A DNA stretch of 64,000 nucleotides from Marivita sp041725935 (GTDB taxonomy: Bacteria > Pseudomonadota > Alphaproteobacteria > Rhodobacterales > Rhodobacteraceae): positions 62,001-126,000 of the forward strand of contig JBGRQD010000008.1 in the NCBI GenBank assembly GCA_041725935.1, given 5' to 3'. Every line of letters begins with the position of its first letter. Within the stretch, counting starts at the first letter, position 1. Below the pieces are notes generated by a model. The model worked only from the letters and a program-made list of their open reading frames with translations, did no database searches and was not told the origin of the DNA. Made by a program: the position numbers and the translations under genes. Shown here one piece after another: positions 50,829-60,272 of the stretch.

Positions 50829-50855
50829 GCCCCCCTCTTTCGGGGGGCTTTTTTT
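50829..50855 (+). terminator. Rho-independent terminator after catA
   Basis: GCCCCCC (50829-50835), a six-base loop TCTTTC and GGGGGGC (50842-50848) form a perfect seven-base GC stem followed by seven T residues. It separates catA from the LysR gene, which therefore needs its own promoter. Confidence 0.93.
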
Positions 50856-50901
50856 GTTCCGCGCGATCCCCTAGCGTGGGCTACCGATGGAAGGGTTAAA
50901 G

Positions 50902-51792
50902 ATGAATTTCAGACAATTGACCTATTTCATCGCCGTTGCGGAAGAAATGCACTTCGGCCGCGCCGCCGAACGGCTCGACATGGCGCAGCCGCCGCTCAGC
51001 CGCCAGATCAAGCAGCTGGAGGAGGAACTTGGCGCAACGCTGTTCAATCGTGGGCGCAATGCGATCACACTGACGCAAGCTGGGGAACGGTTGCTGGAGC
51101 GGGGCAAAACGATCCTGTCGCAACTCGAGGATACACGTCTGGAATTGCGCCGCCTGGGTCAGGGTGCAGAAGGACGCCTGAGGGTCGGGTTCGTGGGGTC
51201 TGCGACCTTCGGAATTCTGCCGAACATCATTCGGTCCTACCGCGCGAATTACCCAGAGGTGAACCTGAGCCTCATTCCAATGAACAATGCCGACCTGCAC
51301 CGGGCGCTGGTGTCGCGAGAGCTGGATGTGGTGTTCGCCCGACCGACACTCAAGGACCCGGAATTCCTGTCGAAACATCTGGTCGAGGAAAAGCTGATCC
51401 TCGCCCTGCCCGACATCGTCGATACCGGTGGGCGCACCGTTGCCAAACTGGAACGGCTGATGACGCACAACCTCATCCTTTATCCAGAGCGACCCAGACC
51501 CAGCTTTGCAGACATGGTGCTCAAAGCGGTCCATGATGCTGGTTTCGAGGCGCCGCTGCGCATCTGGTGCATGGATTTGCAAACGGCACTCAGTCTGGTG
51601 GCTGTTGGTGAAGGGGTGTGCATCGTGCCAGAGTCCGTCGCCAACGCGCCCCGCAAAGGCATGAAGTTTCTCAAGATCGACCCGGAAATTGCTCGGACAG
51701 AGCTTTCACTGAATTACCGCCTTGATGAGCAAGGCGTGCATGTAAAACAATTTGTCAGCATCGCCCAGAAAGTGGCACGCAAGACGTTCTGA
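50902..51792 (+). CDS. LysR-family regulator of the aromatic module (CatR/BenM-like)
   Basis: 296 residues from ATG 50902. The N-terminal winged helix (NFRQLTYFIAVAEEMHFGRAAERLDMAQPPLSRQIKQLEEELGATLFNR-type sequence) and a substrate-binding domain starting near GRLRVGFVGSATFGILP match the BenM/CatR branch. Those respond to muconate and benzoate. GAAGG lies seven bases upstream of this ATG; a start five codons earlier is less favoured. It likely controls catA, the BKACE operon and perhaps catB-benABCD. Confidence 0.92.
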   Translation: MNFRQLTYFIAVAEEMHFGRAAERLDMAQPPLSRQIKQLEEELGATLFNRGRNAITLTQAGERLLERGKTILSQLEDTRLELRRLGQGAEGRLRVGFVGSATFGILPNIIRSYRANYPEVNLSLIPMNNADLHRALVSRELDVVFARPTLKDPEFLSKHLVEEKLILALPDIVDTGGRTVAKLERLMTHNLILYPERPRPSFADMVLKAVHDAGFEAPLRIWCMDLQTALSLVAVGEGVCIVPESVANAPRKGMKFLKIDPEIARTELSLNYRLDEQGVHVKQFVSIAQKVARKTF

Positions 51793-51822
51793 AAAGACCA
51801 GCCCGGTATCCGGGCCGGTCGC

Positions 51823-52521
51823 TCAGACCCCCAGCCAGGTGTGCTGTGCATCCACGTCATCCTTTATGTCACCGGCGCTGCCGGTCCAGACGATCTGGCC
51901 CTTGCCAACCACCACCACGTCATCGGCCAGCGAGGTGGCAAAGCCAAAGTTCTGTTCGACAATGATCATCGACAGGCCTTCGGCCTTCAATTCCTGAAGC
52001 TTGTCATGGATCAACTTGACGATGATCGGGGCCAACCCCTCGGTCGGCTCGTCGAGGATCAGCAGCTTGGGGTTCATCAGCAAGCCCCGCGCAATGGCCA
52101 ACATCTGCTGTTCGCCACCTGACAGTTGCGAGCCGCCATTGTCCATCCGCTCTCCCAGACGCGGGAAAAGGTCGAGCACCCGTTCCATCGTCCAATTGGC
52201 TCCTGCCCCGCCAAACCGCTTCGCCGCGATTTCAAGGTTCTCGCGCACTGTCAGCGACGGAAAGATGTCGCGGGTTTCAGGAACATAAGCGATGCCGCTT
52301 TTGGCGATATCAAAGGGCTGCGCGGCAATCCGTTTGCCCTCGAATAGGATTTCGCCCGATTTGAGCGGCAAAAGCCCCATGATCGTCTTGAGCGTCGTGG
52401 ATTTTCCCGCACCGTTGCGACCCAGGATGGCCAGTACCCGGCCCGCCTGCGCCTCGAGCGATAGGCCATAGAGCACCTGCGTTTCGCCATAGCCAGACTC
52501 GATTGCGTTCAGTTCAAGCAA
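51823..52521 (-). CDS. livF: Branched-chain-type ABC importer ATPase LivF
   Basis: 232 residues from a TTG at 52521, with GGAG eight bases upstream; no ATG fits the conserved family start (LELNAIESGYGETQVLYGLS). Walker A GRNGAGKST, signature LSGGEQQMLAIARGL and Walker B LLILDEPTEGLAP are intact. The start overlaps the end of livG by eight bases. It drives the uptake system of the aromatic module together with LivG. Confidence 0.9.
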   Translation of the reverse strand: MLELNAIESGYGETQVLYGLSLEAQAGRVLAILGRNGAGKSTTLKTIMGLLPLKSGEILFEGKRIAAQPFDIAKSGIAYVPETRDIFPSLTVRENLEIAAKRFGGAGANWTMERVLDLFPRLGERMDNGGSQLSGGEQQMLAIARGLLMNPKLLILDEPTEGLAPIIVKLIHDKLQELKAEGLSMIIVEQNFGFATSLADDVVVVGKGQIVWTGSAGDIKDDVDAQHTWLGV

Positions 52522-53257
52522 CTTCCCAACTCCCCAGATAAATGTCCTTGAGCAGTTTGGACCCACGCGCTTCTTCGGGCAGGCCGTCAAAGACCACCTC
52601 ACCGTAGTTCAGCACGGTGATCGTGTCCGCTACGTCAAAGGCAAGGTCCATGTCATGCTCGATGATCAGCATGGTCAGGTCGCGCGGCAGGTTGTTGAGC
52701 AGGTCGTGAAACCCTTTCGACATTTCCGGCCCCACACCGCTCGTGGGTTCGTCCATCAACAGCACCAAAGGCCGTGTAGCCAAAGCAACGCCAACCTCCA
52801 GCTGACGCCGGACGCCATAGCTGATCTCGGACACCTTAGCGTGGATGTAGGGCATCAGGTTCACTTGGCTTGCCACCTCATCCACGATCTCTCGGACTTC
52901 GGGTTTGGCAAGGCTGTCTGACCAAAGCTGTGTCGCGTGGCCCGTGTGAACGGCAGCGGCCAGCCCAAGGTTTTCCTCGACCGTAAGACCGTCGAACAGT
53001 GTGTTCTTCTGGTAACTGCGCGACAGCCCGCGACGGGCGCGTTTGGCGACGGGCAGCGCGGTGACATCTTCACTCGCCAAATGCACCGATCCGCTGTTCG
53101 GAGTCAGTTCACCGACGAGAAGGTTGAACAGCGTCGTCTTGCCCGCCCCGTTTGGCCCGAGGATCACCCGGCGTTCGCCGCGTTCGAGTTTGAGTGAAAC
53201 GTTGCGTGTGACGTGGACGGCGCCAAAGCTCTTGTCCAGATTGCGTGTCTCAAGCAT
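52514..53257 (-). CDS. livG: Branched-chain-type ABC importer ATPase LivG
   Basis: 247 residues. Walker A GPNGAGKTT, SYQKNTLFDGLTVEENLGLAA, signature-region ISYGVRRQLEVGVALATRP and Walker B LVLLMDEPTSGVGPEMSK are present. The signature reads ISYGVRRQ rather than LSGGQQQ, a common variation in this subfamily. It overlaps livM upstream by eight bases and livF downstream. Confidence 0.92.
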   Translation of the reverse strand: MLETRNLDKSFGAVHVTRNVSLKLERGERRVILGPNGAGKTTLFNLLVGELTPNSGSVHLASEDVTALPVAKRARRGLSRSYQKNTLFDGLTVEENLGLAAAVHTGHATQLWSDSLAKPEVREIVDEVASQVNLMPYIHAKVSEISYGVRRQLEVGVALATRPLVLLMDEPTSGVGPEMSKGFHDLLNNLPRDLTMLIIEHDMDLAFDVADTITVLNYGEVVFDGLPEEARGSKLLKDIYLGSWEVA

Positions 53258-54254
53258 CGGTCAGCAGCTCCTCGGGACGCTGTTTGCGTGTGGCATCGGC
53301 AAGGCGCCGGTCGATCCGCGCGCCCCATCGGGCCTCGATCCAGCCAAAGATCCCGTTGGCGCGGCTCATGACGACAGCGATCAGAATGACCCCGACGACG
53401 AGGTGCCAATAGGTGGTGACGGCGCTCAGTTCGTGCTTGAGCACAACAAAGGCGGCAGCCCCCACCAGCGGGCCGACAAGGGTACCCAGACCGCCAAGGA
53501 TCACGACGACCAGCGCCTCACCCGACACGGTCCAGCTGAGCAGACCCGGCGAGATGTAAAGGATGTGCTGCGCCGCCAGGGCACCCGCCAGACCGGCGAT
53601 CATGCCGGACAAGCCGAACACATCCGCCTTGACGCGCCAGACTGTCAGACCTAGCGCGCGCATCCGCTGTTCGTTGTGCATGACACCCGACAGGGACCGA
53701 CCCAGACCGGAGCGCAGGATCAGGACCGACGCGCCATAGACCGCGCCCAGAATGGTAAGGCAGAACAGCGCAAAGCTGCGGCTGTCATTCAGGTCTACGC
53801 CGATAAAGCTCAGATCAAGCCGCGAGATACCCCCCAGCCCGTCATCCCCGCCAAAGATCGGCGCCTCGAACACGTAGGAATAGGCCATCTGCCCAAAGGC
53901 AAGCGTCGCCATGATGAAATAGATGCCGTGGCTGCGCGAACAGATCGCGCCGATGATCCAGGCGATGGCGCCGGTCAGGGCAATCGCCCCGACCATCGCC
54001 ACAGGGGGCGCGATCCCGGCCGTGGTCGACAGGATGGCATAGGTATAGGCACCCACCCCCATCAACGCGCCATGGCAGAGCGATACCATGCCGCCGAACC
54101 CGGCCACGATATCGAGCGCCAGAACCAGCATGCCAAGGATCAGGATCTCGGTCAGGATTTCCAATCCGAAATATTCGGCTGTCAAAGCTTGGAACAGCGC
54201 ACCGGCGGCTAGAAGGGCCAGCACGGCGTAGCGAAGTGATGTATGATGGAACAT
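53250..54254 (-). CDS. livM: Branched-chain-type ABC importer permease LivM
   Basis: 334 residues with about ten helices and the family blocks LDIVAGFGGMVSLCHGALMGVGAY, SHGIYFIMATLAFGQMAY, and EALVVVILGGLGTLVGPLVGAAAFV. It pairs with LivH as the membrane channel. The ATG lies four bases after livH and overlaps livG at its end. Confidence 0.92.
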   Translation of the reverse strand: MFHHTSLRYAVLALLAAGALFQALTAEYFGLEILTEILILGMLVLALDIVAGFGGMVSLCHGALMGVGAYTYAILSTTAGIAPPVAMVGAIALTGAIAWIIGAICSRSHGIYFIMATLAFGQMAYSYVFEAPIFGGDDGLGGISRLDLSFIGVDLNDSRSFALFCLTILGAVYGASVLILRSGLGRSLSGVMHNEQRMRALGLTVWRVKADVFGLSGMIAGLAGALAAQHILYISPGLLSWTVSGEALVVVILGGLGTLVGPLVGAAAFVVLKHELSAVTTYWHLVVGVILIAVVMSRANGIFGWIEARWGARIDRRLADATRKQRPEELLTDA

Positions 54255-54258
54255 GCGT

Positions 54259-55128
54259 TTATCCTTTCGCCGGGAAAAGGCCCACGGGCTTGATCACGAG
54301 GACCGCAGCCAACAGGGCGTAGATGAGAACCGAGGCCAGTTGCGGGGCCAGCACCGCGCCGAAGGTCTGCACGAAGCCATAGATCAGAGACCCGGCAACC
54401 GCCCCCTTGAGCGATCCAAGCCCGCCGATCACGATGACGATCAGCGTGGGGATCAGGATTTGCAGCCCCATATCTGGCGTCACGCTCAAGAGCGGTGCTG
54501 CAACTGCCCCCGCCAGACCTGCAAGTGCGCAGCCGACACAGAAGACGATGAAGAAAAGCCGTTCGACATTGATGCCGAGGCAGGCCGCCATCGCATCGTT
54601 GTCAACACCAGCCCGGATCATCGCACCGATCTGCGTGCGTCCCAGGACAAAGGCGAGTGCCGCAAGGATCGCAAGACCCAACGCGATGATGAACAGGCGG
54701 TACGTCGGGTATTCGACGCCCAGAAACGCCAGCCGCCCCTCCAGCAGCGCGGGCACTTCTATGGCCATCGGAAGATCGCCCCGGAAAATCCGCGTCAGGT
54801 CAAGCATCACGAAGATCAGCCCGAAGGTGACCAGAACCTGCGCCATCGGGCCGGATTTGCGCATCCGTTTGATGAGGCCGGAATAGAGCAGGATGCCGAC
54901 ACCGGCCACCGCGACAGGCGCAAGAAAGAAGCCCATCCAGTAACCGCCGACTGCCGCCAATGACGCTGCGAAATACGCACCGAGCGCATAGAGCGACCCG
55001 TGGGCAAGGTTCACGAAATGCATCAGCCCGAAGATGACCGTCAGGCCGATGGAAAGTAGAAACAGAAGCATGGACAGTTGCAGCGCGTTCAATGCCTGAA
55101 GTGTCCAGAAGCCAAGATCATGTGCCAC
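54259..55128 (-). CDS. livH: Branched-chain-type ABC importer permease LivH
   Basis: 289 residues from GTG 55128, with GGAGG seven bases upstream. Family sequences are clear: QLSMLLFLLSIGLTVIFGLMHFVNLAHGSLYALGAY, RAGVDNDAMAACLGINVERLF and LIVIVIGGLGSLKGAVAGSLIYG. It forms the channel with LivM. A longer N-terminus from 55161 runs through the ribosome site and is not favoured. Confidence 0.92.
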   Translation of the reverse strand: MAHDLGFWTLQALNALQLSMLLFLLSIGLTVIFGLMHFVNLAHGSLYALGAYFAASLAAVGGYWMGFFLAPVAVAGVGILLYSGLIKRMRKSGPMAQVLVTFGLIFVMLDLTRIFRGDLPMAIEVPALLEGRLAFLGVEYPTYRLFIIALGLAILAALAFVLGRTQIGAMIRAGVDNDAMAACLGINVERLFFIVFCVGCALAGLAGAVAAPLLSVTPDMGLQILIPTLIVIVIGGLGSLKGAVAGSLIYGFVQTFGAVLAPQLASVLIYALLAAVLVIKPVGLFPAKG

Positions 55129-55151
55129 GGTTGGCCCTCCTCGGAATGAAA

Positions 55152-55177
55152 ACCCGGCCACGGGAATGTGGCCGGGT
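55152..55177 (-). terminator. Stem-loop with T-run between the binding-protein gene and livH
   Basis: ACCCGGCCAC and GTGGCCGGGT form a perfect ten-base stem with a six-base loop. On the minus strand TTTTC follows. It looks like a partial terminator that lets the binding protein be expressed above the rest of the transporter. Confidence 0.75.
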
Positions 55178-55185
55178 CTGCTGGT

Positions 55186-56358
55186 TCAGTTGGAGACTGG
55201 CGCCATCGCGCAGCCATTGACCGGATCGGCCTCGGCGGGCAGCTGGGCCAGGACCTTTTGGCTTAGGCTGTTTTCGCCCGCGATGGTCTCGTAGACATAG
55301 ATCGGCTGCACGACGTTGTTCGTCGCCGGATCGATCGACAGCGTGCCGCGCGGGCCGTCGAACTTGACCTCCCGCAGCGCGGTTGCGAGCGATGCGCGAT
55401 CAGACGCGCCGGTTTTCGTCGCTTCGATCAGAGCGCGGGCCGCGTCATAGCCCTGGACCGCGAATTCCGACGGAACTCGACCGTTCGCCACTTCAAAGGC
55501 TTCGGTAAATGTTGCGTTGGCCGGAGTGTCGATGGTCGGGACGTAATGCAGCGCTGTGATCACACCTTCCGCGGCCGGACCTTGAGCGTTCACATAAAGC
55601 TGGGATGTCAGGAAACCCGAGCCATAGAGCGGCAAGTCGGCCTTCAGGCCAAAACTGTCATACTGTTTGACAAAGGAAATCGCTTCGCCACCCGCGTAGA
55701 ACACATAAACCGCATCCGCACCGCTTGCCTTGGCTTGGGCAAGGTACGGGCCGAAATCCTGTGTCTTCTGGAACGGGGTGAACTCCTGACCAACCACTTC
55801 GCCACCGTCCGCGGTAAAGCTTGCGGTGAAAGCATCAATCATCTGACGACCTGCGGCATAGTCGGGGGCAAGCGTATAGACCTTGCCGATGCCCTGCGCG
55901 TGCATCCAGGTGCCCATCGGACGGTTGACCTGACTGTTCGAGAACGACATGCGCGTGATAAAGGGCGAACAATCGGCCCCGGTTGCTTCGTCGTTGCCCG
56001 CATTGGCCACGATCAGCGGAACGCCTGCACCGTGTACCATGTCGCGCACTGCACCAAGGACGCCCGAGCTGACGATCCCGGCGATGACATCGACATCATC
56101 CTGAAGGATCAGCTTCTTGGCTTTGCCCAGAGCGACCGGCGGTTTGACTTCGGTGTCTTCACGGATGATTTCGAACGTGGCGTCGGTCTCATCGCCGAAT
56201 TGTTCGAGGGCGAGATTGAAGCCCGCCTCGATCTCGTTGCCAAGGGCTGCATAGACGCCCGAGAATGGAAGCAGCAGCCCGACTTTGATGTCTTCGGCAG
56301 CAGCAGGCATAGCAAAGCTGGTGGCAAGCCCAAGGGCCGCCAGTGTCGCGCGTTTCAT
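55186..56358 (-). CDS. ABC transporter periplasmic substrate-binding protein (LivJ/K type), probably for aromatic acids
   Basis: 390 residues. A signal peptide (ending AAAE) precedes a type I periplasmic-binding fold: DIKVGLLLPFSGVYAALGNEIEAGFNLAL, VIAGIVSSGVLGAVRDMV, YTLAPDYAAGRQMIDAF and GADAVYVFYAGGEAISFVKQY. In other aromatic clusters this subfamily binds benzoates rather than leucine. It lies between benD and livH on the same strand. Confidence 0.9.
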   Translation of the reverse strand: MKRATLAALGLATSFAMPAAAEDIKVGLLLPFSGVYAALGNEIEAGFNLALEQFGDETDATFEIIREDTEVKPPVALGKAKKLILQDDVDVIAGIVSSGVLGAVRDMVHGAGVPLIVANAGNDEATGADCSPFITRMSFSNSQVNRPMGTWMHAQGIGKVYTLAPDYAAGRQMIDAFTASFTADGGEVVGQEFTPFQKTQDFGPYLAQAKASGADAVYVFYAGGEAISFVKQYDSFGLKADLPLYGSGFLTSQLYVNAQGPAAEGVITALHYVPTIDTPANATFTEAFEVANGRVPSEFAVQGYDAARALIEATKTGASDRASLATALREVKFDGPRGTLSIDPATNNVVQPIYVYETIAGENSLSQKVLAQLPAEADPVNGCAMAPVSN

Positions 56359-56400
56359 TGTGGTATTCCTCCAGTTGTGTTTCAGACCCCTCCTCAGGGC

Positions 56401-57180
56401 CTATCCAAGATCGCCCCCACCAACCGGCACAGTCACACCGGTGATGTATGAGGCATCGTCCGACGCAAGGAACAGGATCGGTCCTGCTTGCTCGTCGAGC
56501 GTTCCGTAACGTTTCATGAATGAGGATTGGATCGTCTGATCGACGATGGTCTGATACCAATCCTCACGCTGCTCCTCCGCAGCGTTGGGGTTGCGCGGTG
56601 TCACGCGCGGCGGCGCTTCGGTGCCGCCGGGGGCTGTGGCCACCACGCGAATTCCGCGCTCGGCCACTTCCCAAGCAAGGCTTGCGGTGATCGCGTTCAC
56701 CCCACCCTTGGCTGCTGCATAGGGCACACGGTTCAATCCGCGCGTGGCGATGGACGAGACATTGACGATCACACCGCTTTCGCGCGGCAGCATCCGCTCG
56801 ATAGCAGCGCGGCAGCAGTAGAGCGTCGGAAAAAGCGACCGGCGCACTTCGGCGTCGATCTGTTTAGGTTCATAGTGCTCGAATGGTTTGGCCCAGATCG
56901 TGCCGCCGACGTTGTTGATCAGGATGTCAATGCGGCCCCACAGTCCTTCTGCCTTCGCCATCGCGGCCTCGCAGCCCTCCCATGTTTCGAGATCGACCGA
57001 GATCGCTTCGGCCACGCCGCCGTTCGCACGAATGGTCTCGACAACCTCGTCCCGCGCATCAGAGCGGTCCACGATCAGCACATTTGCGCCCTCGGATGCG
57101 GCCCGTTCCGCGACGCGGCGGCCAATCCCTTGGGCGGCGCCGGTCACGACCATCACCTTATCGTCGAAACGGCGCGTCAT
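56401..57180 (-). CDS. benD: cis-diol carboxylate dehydrogenase BenD (SDR)
   Basis: 259 residues. SDR features: VMVVTGAAQGIGRRVAERAA, ILINNVGGTIW, VNVSSIATRGLNRVPYAAAKGG (Ser, Tyr-x3-Lys). The segment AKPFEHYEPKQIDAEVRRSLFPTLYCCRA is typical of BenD. It oxidises the benzoate cis-diol, which decarboxylates to catechol. Start overlaps the benC stop (ATGA). Confidence 0.92.
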   Translation of the reverse strand: MTRRFDDKVMVVTGAAQGIGRRVAERAASEGANVLIVDRSDARDEVVETIRANGGVAEAISVDLETWEGCEAAMAKAEGLWGRIDILINNVGGTIWAKPFEHYEPKQIDAEVRRSLFPTLYCCRAAIERMLPRESGVIVNVSSIATRGLNRVPYAAAKGGVNAITASLAWEVAERGIRVVATAPGGTEAPPRVTPRNPNAAEEQREDWYQTIVDQTIQSSFMKRYGTLDEQAGPILFLASDDASYITGVTVPVGGGDLG

Positions 57181-58199
57181 GCCGCGACAGCCTCGGCTTC
57201 GGTCGGGTTGAATTTCTCGAAGTAGAAATTCGCAGGCTCGACACCCAGCTTGGCGAAATGCGCGCGCACGGCATCGACCATCGGCGGCGGGCCACAGAGA
57301 TACACATCGCAATCGCCGTCGTTCAGGTCTTCGCCTGACACATGGTCGGTGACAAAGCCCTTGCGCTCATGCGCGTCTTCTGCGGCGGCAAGGATCGTGA
57401 TGACAGTGACATTGCCAATTTTCTCGGCCAGCGCGTTCACGCGGTCCAACTCTACAAGATCAGCGGCGCGGGTCACGGCGTAATACAGTGTGATCGGGTG
57501 ATCCGACCCCTGCTCTGCCACCTGTTCCAGCATGGACAGGAAAGGTGCGAGGCCCGTGCCACCGGCCAGCCAAAGCTGCGGGCGATCGACAGGCCGCAGG
57601 TAAAACGCACCCATCGGGCCGGTCAGCGTGACGGCGTCACCAGCTTGGGCGCGGTCACCGAGGTAGCTGCTCATCACCCCGCCCGGCAGGTTGCGGATGA
57701 GGAACATGGCCTCGTCGGACCCCGCAGCAGAGGAAAAGGAATAAGAGCGGTGCGATGCGGTACCCGGAACGGTGACGTTCACATACTGGCCCGGTAGGAA
57801 CCCGACCGGCTTTGACATCTTCACCCGAAGGCCAAACGATGTATCGGACAGGCGGTCAACGCCCAGCACTTCGCCTTCGACGGCTTCGGGTGCCGTCTTG
57901 CAGACAGCCGAAGATGCCGGAACCCGCAGCACGCAATCGCTTTCCGGGATCATCTGGCAAGTCAGGACATAACCCGCTTCGGCTTCCTCATCGCTCATGG
58001 ACTCGTCCATGTAGAATTCCAGCTCGTACTCGCCCTTTTCGGCGAAGCACTTGCAGGTGCCGCAGACACCATCGCGGCAATCCATCGGAAGGTTGATCTT
58101 CTGGCGGAAGGCGGCATCTGTCACCTTCTCGTCGTCATCACACTGGATGACGCGCGTGACGCCATCTTCGAAATTCAGGGCAACGTTGTAAGTCGTCAT
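57177..58199 (-). CDS. benC: Benzoate 1,2-dioxygenase reductase component BenC
   Basis: 340 residues. A plant-type [2Fe-2S] ferredoxin domain with Cys41, Cys46, Cys49 and Cys81 (CRDGVCGTCKC ... LTCQ) leads into an FAD domain (HRSYSFSSAAGSDEAMFLIRN) and an NAD domain (LWLAGGTGLAPFLSMLEQVAE, DVYLCGPPPMVDAV). It carries electrons from NADH to the oxygenase. Order and size match BenC. Confidence 0.95.
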   Translation of the reverse strand: MTTYNVALNFEDGVTRVIQCDDDEKVTDAAFRQKINLPMDCRDGVCGTCKCFAEKGEYELEFYMDESMSDEEAEAGYVLTCQMIPESDCVLRVPASSAVCKTAPEAVEGEVLGVDRLSDTSFGLRVKMSKPVGFLPGQYVNVTVPGTASHRSYSFSSAAGSDEAMFLIRNLPGGVMSSYLGDRAQAGDAVTLTGPMGAFYLRPVDRPQLWLAGGTGLAPFLSMLEQVAEQGSDHPITLYYAVTRAADLVELDRVNALAEKIGNVTVITILAAAEDAHERKGFVTDHVSGEDLNDGDCDVYLCGPPPMVDAVRAHFAKLGVEPANFYFEKFNPTEAEAVAA

Positions 58200-58217
58200 G
58201 GCATGCTCCTCCCTTGG

Positions 58218-58241
58218 CCGCGCACCAGAGGCGGTGCGCGG
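58218..58241 (-). promoter_or_regulatory. Stem-loop between benB and benC
   Basis: CCGCGCACC and GGTGCGCGG pair perfectly around a six-base loop. There is no T-run, so it is probably an mRNA stability or processing element inside the ben transcript. Confidence 0.55.
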
Positions 58242-58271
58242 AAGCCTCTTCTCTCCCGAATGTGAAGGGGA

Positions 58272-58799
58272 TCAGATGTGGTAGATGTCGATCACGTGGT
58301 GGATGTGATCATTCTTGAGAACCACTTTCTTGTCGGTGATCAGCGGCTTCGGACCACTTGTGTCGATCGTGTAGAACGACGTGCCCCAGTGCTGGTCCGT
58401 CTTGGAATAGCGATAGGTCAGCGTCTGCCAATTGAAGCGCAGCTTGATCTCGCTGCCTTCGCGGCTCAGCATTTCGATGCCCGACAGGTAATGATTGGTG
58501 CGGGGCTCTGGCAGCGAGGTGGCGGAGGACCGGTCGGTCTTGATGCGGAACACCCGGTCTTCAATCCCCTGCTTGTTGGGGTAGTACATCAGGGACATCT
58601 CGTTCTGCGGGTCTTCGGTCAGGGTGTCGTAATCGTCCCATGCCGGCATCCAGAACGGGCAGTCCTTGTGATAGAAGGTCAGCCACGTGTCCCAATCGCG
58701 GTCATCCAGTGCGCGCACCTCGGCATAGAGGAAAGCCTGGAGTTGTTCGAAGCCCATTGCGGGCGCGGTTTCGGGGCGCTCAAGCGTTGCAATGCTCAT
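58272..58799 (-). CDS. benB: Benzoate 1,2-dioxygenase small subunit BenB
   Basis: 175 residues. The beta-subunit fold is evident from FLYAEVRALDDRDWDTWLTFYHKDCPFWMPAWDD, DRVFRIKTDRSSATSLPEPRTNHYLSGIEML and FYTIDTSGPKPLITDKKVVLKNDHIHHVIDIYHI. It packs with BenA in an (alpha beta)3 oxygenase. Twelve bases separate it from benA. Confidence 0.95.
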   Translation of the reverse strand: MSIATLERPETAPAMGFEQLQAFLYAEVRALDDRDWDTWLTFYHKDCPFWMPAWDDYDTLTEDPQNEMSLMYYPNKQGIEDRVFRIKTDRSSATSLPEPRTNHYLSGIEMLSREGSEIKLRFNWQTLTYRYSKTDQHWGTSFYTIDTSGPKPLITDKKVVLKNDHIHHVIDIYHI

Positions 58800-58811
58800 T
58801 CTCGTTCCTCC

Positions 58812-60200
58812 TCATTCGGCCGCGACAGCGGCTTTTGGGGCCGTTTCGCGTTCTTTGGCGATGGCGGCGCCCATGCGCTCGGACCAGTTGGTGTGCTGGA
58901 TGACGAACAGGCCTTCGTCCTCGGTGCGGGCACCGGACAGAACCGGGTTGATCCCCAAGGCCTTTGCGTCCTCGTCCGGACCTTCGATCCACTGGGTCGC
59001 CCCACGGGTCAGGTCGTTCCACTTGGCATGCGCCGCACCGGCATACCCACGCTGTGTTGCCCGGAATTCCTCGGTATCGTCCGGCGTCGCCATGCCGCTC
59101 GCGTTAAAGAAATCTTCGTACTGGCGAATGCGGCGGGCGCGGGCTTCCTGGCTCTCGCCCTTGGGCGCGATGCAGTAGATCGTCACCTCGGTCTGATCGA
59201 CGCTGATCGGACGGAAGACGCGGATCTGGCTGCTGAACTGGTCCATCAGGAAGACGTTTGGATACAGGCACAGGTTGCGCAGCACACCGACCATCCAATC
59301 GGCTTTGGTCTTGCCATACTGCTCGGTCCATTCCTCAAGGCGCGGATAATTCGGTCGGTTGGTCGGGTCGGCCCATTCGGTCCAGAGCAGAATGTGACCA
59401 TTGTCATAGGCGTGGAACCCGCCGCGCTGCTTGGCCCATTTGGAGGCGTCCGTCGCCTTGATGTCGTCTTCCTTGCCGTCGTCGGTGCGGTGCGCCGTGG
59501 TGGCGACATAGTTCCAGTGAACGGCGGACACGTGATAGCCATCCGCGCCGTTCTCGGCCTGAAGCTTCCAGTTGCCGTCATACGTGTAGGTTGACGAGCC
59601 GCGCAGCACTTCGAGGCCTTCGTCGGCCTGGTCGACGATCATGTCGATCATGTGCTTGGCTTCGCCCAGATACTCCTCGAGCGGTTTTACATCGGCGCTC
59701 AACGATCCGAACAGGAAGCCCCGGTAGTTCTCGAACTTTGCGACCTTGGTCAGGTCATGAGAGCCATCCTGATTGAACTGCTCGGGGTAGCCTGCGCCCT
59801 TGGGGTCTTTGACCTTGAGCAGCTTGCCGGTGTTGGAAAAGGTCCAGCCGTGGAACGGGCACGTAAAGGTCTTCTGATTGCGCCGCTTGAAGCGGCACAG
59901 CTGCGCACCCCGATGCGAACAGGCATTGACCAACGCGTTCAATTGGCCATCCTTGTCACGGGTGATGACAACGGGCGTACGACCCATGGTCAGGGTGAAG
60001 TAATCGCCCGGCTCGGGGATCTGGCTTTCATGGGCCATGTAGATCCAGTTGCCTTCGAACACGTGTTTGATCTCAAGCTCGAACAACTCTTCGTCGGTAA
60101 AGATGTCCCGGCGGCACCGGAACACGCCGTTTTCGGGATCGTCCTGAATGGCACCGTCGATGCGGGCCTCGACGGTGTCGAGATGGGATTGCGTGAACAT
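58812..60200 (-). CDS. benA: Benzoate 1,2-dioxygenase large subunit BenA
   Basis: 462 residues. The Rieske [2Fe-2S] centre uses Cys94-x-His96 and Cys114-x2-His117. The mononuclear iron site is Asp220, His223 and His228 (DGYHVSAVHW) with a later Asp expected in the C-terminal half. Blocks such as RCRRDIFTDEELFELEIKHVFEGNWIY are typical of benzoate/toluate oxygenases. It adds O2 to an aromatic carboxylate; benzoate is likely but substituted benzoates or anthranilate-like acids cannot be ruled out. Confidence 0.94.
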   Translation of the reverse strand: MFTQSHLDTVEARIDGAIQDDPENGVFRCRRDIFTDEELFELEIKHVFEGNWIYMAHESQIPEPGDYFTLTMGRTPVVITRDKDGQLNALVNACSHRGAQLCRFKRRNQKTFTCPFHGWTFSNTGKLLKVKDPKGAGYPEQFNQDGSHDLTKVAKFENYRGFLFGSLSADVKPLEEYLGEAKHMIDMIVDQADEGLEVLRGSSTYTYDGNWKLQAENGADGYHVSAVHWNYVATTAHRTDDGKEDDIKATDASKWAKQRGGFHAYDNGHILLWTEWADPTNRPNYPRLEEWTEQYGKTKADWMVGVLRNLCLYPNVFLMDQFSSQIRVFRPISVDQTEVTIYCIAPKGESQEARARRIRQYEDFFNASGMATPDDTEEFRATQRGYAGAAHAKWNDLTRGATQWIEGPDEDAKALGINPVLSGARTEDEGLFVIQHTNWSERMGAAIAKERETAPKAAVAAE

Positions 60201-60272
60201 CTGTTGTCCTCCTCCTGACAGCCACGACGCGTCCTCTGACGTCGCGGCGGGTTTTTGTTGTGGTCTCCCGGG

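Noticed and set aside
51823..56358. Leucine/isoleucine/valine import system
   Set aside because: The family is right, but placement between benD and the catA region makes an aromatic acid a better substrate guess than branched-chain amino acids.
58278..59594. Long rightward frame opposite benB and benA
   Set aside because: Antisense shadow of two clearly identified oxygenase genes; no start signal.
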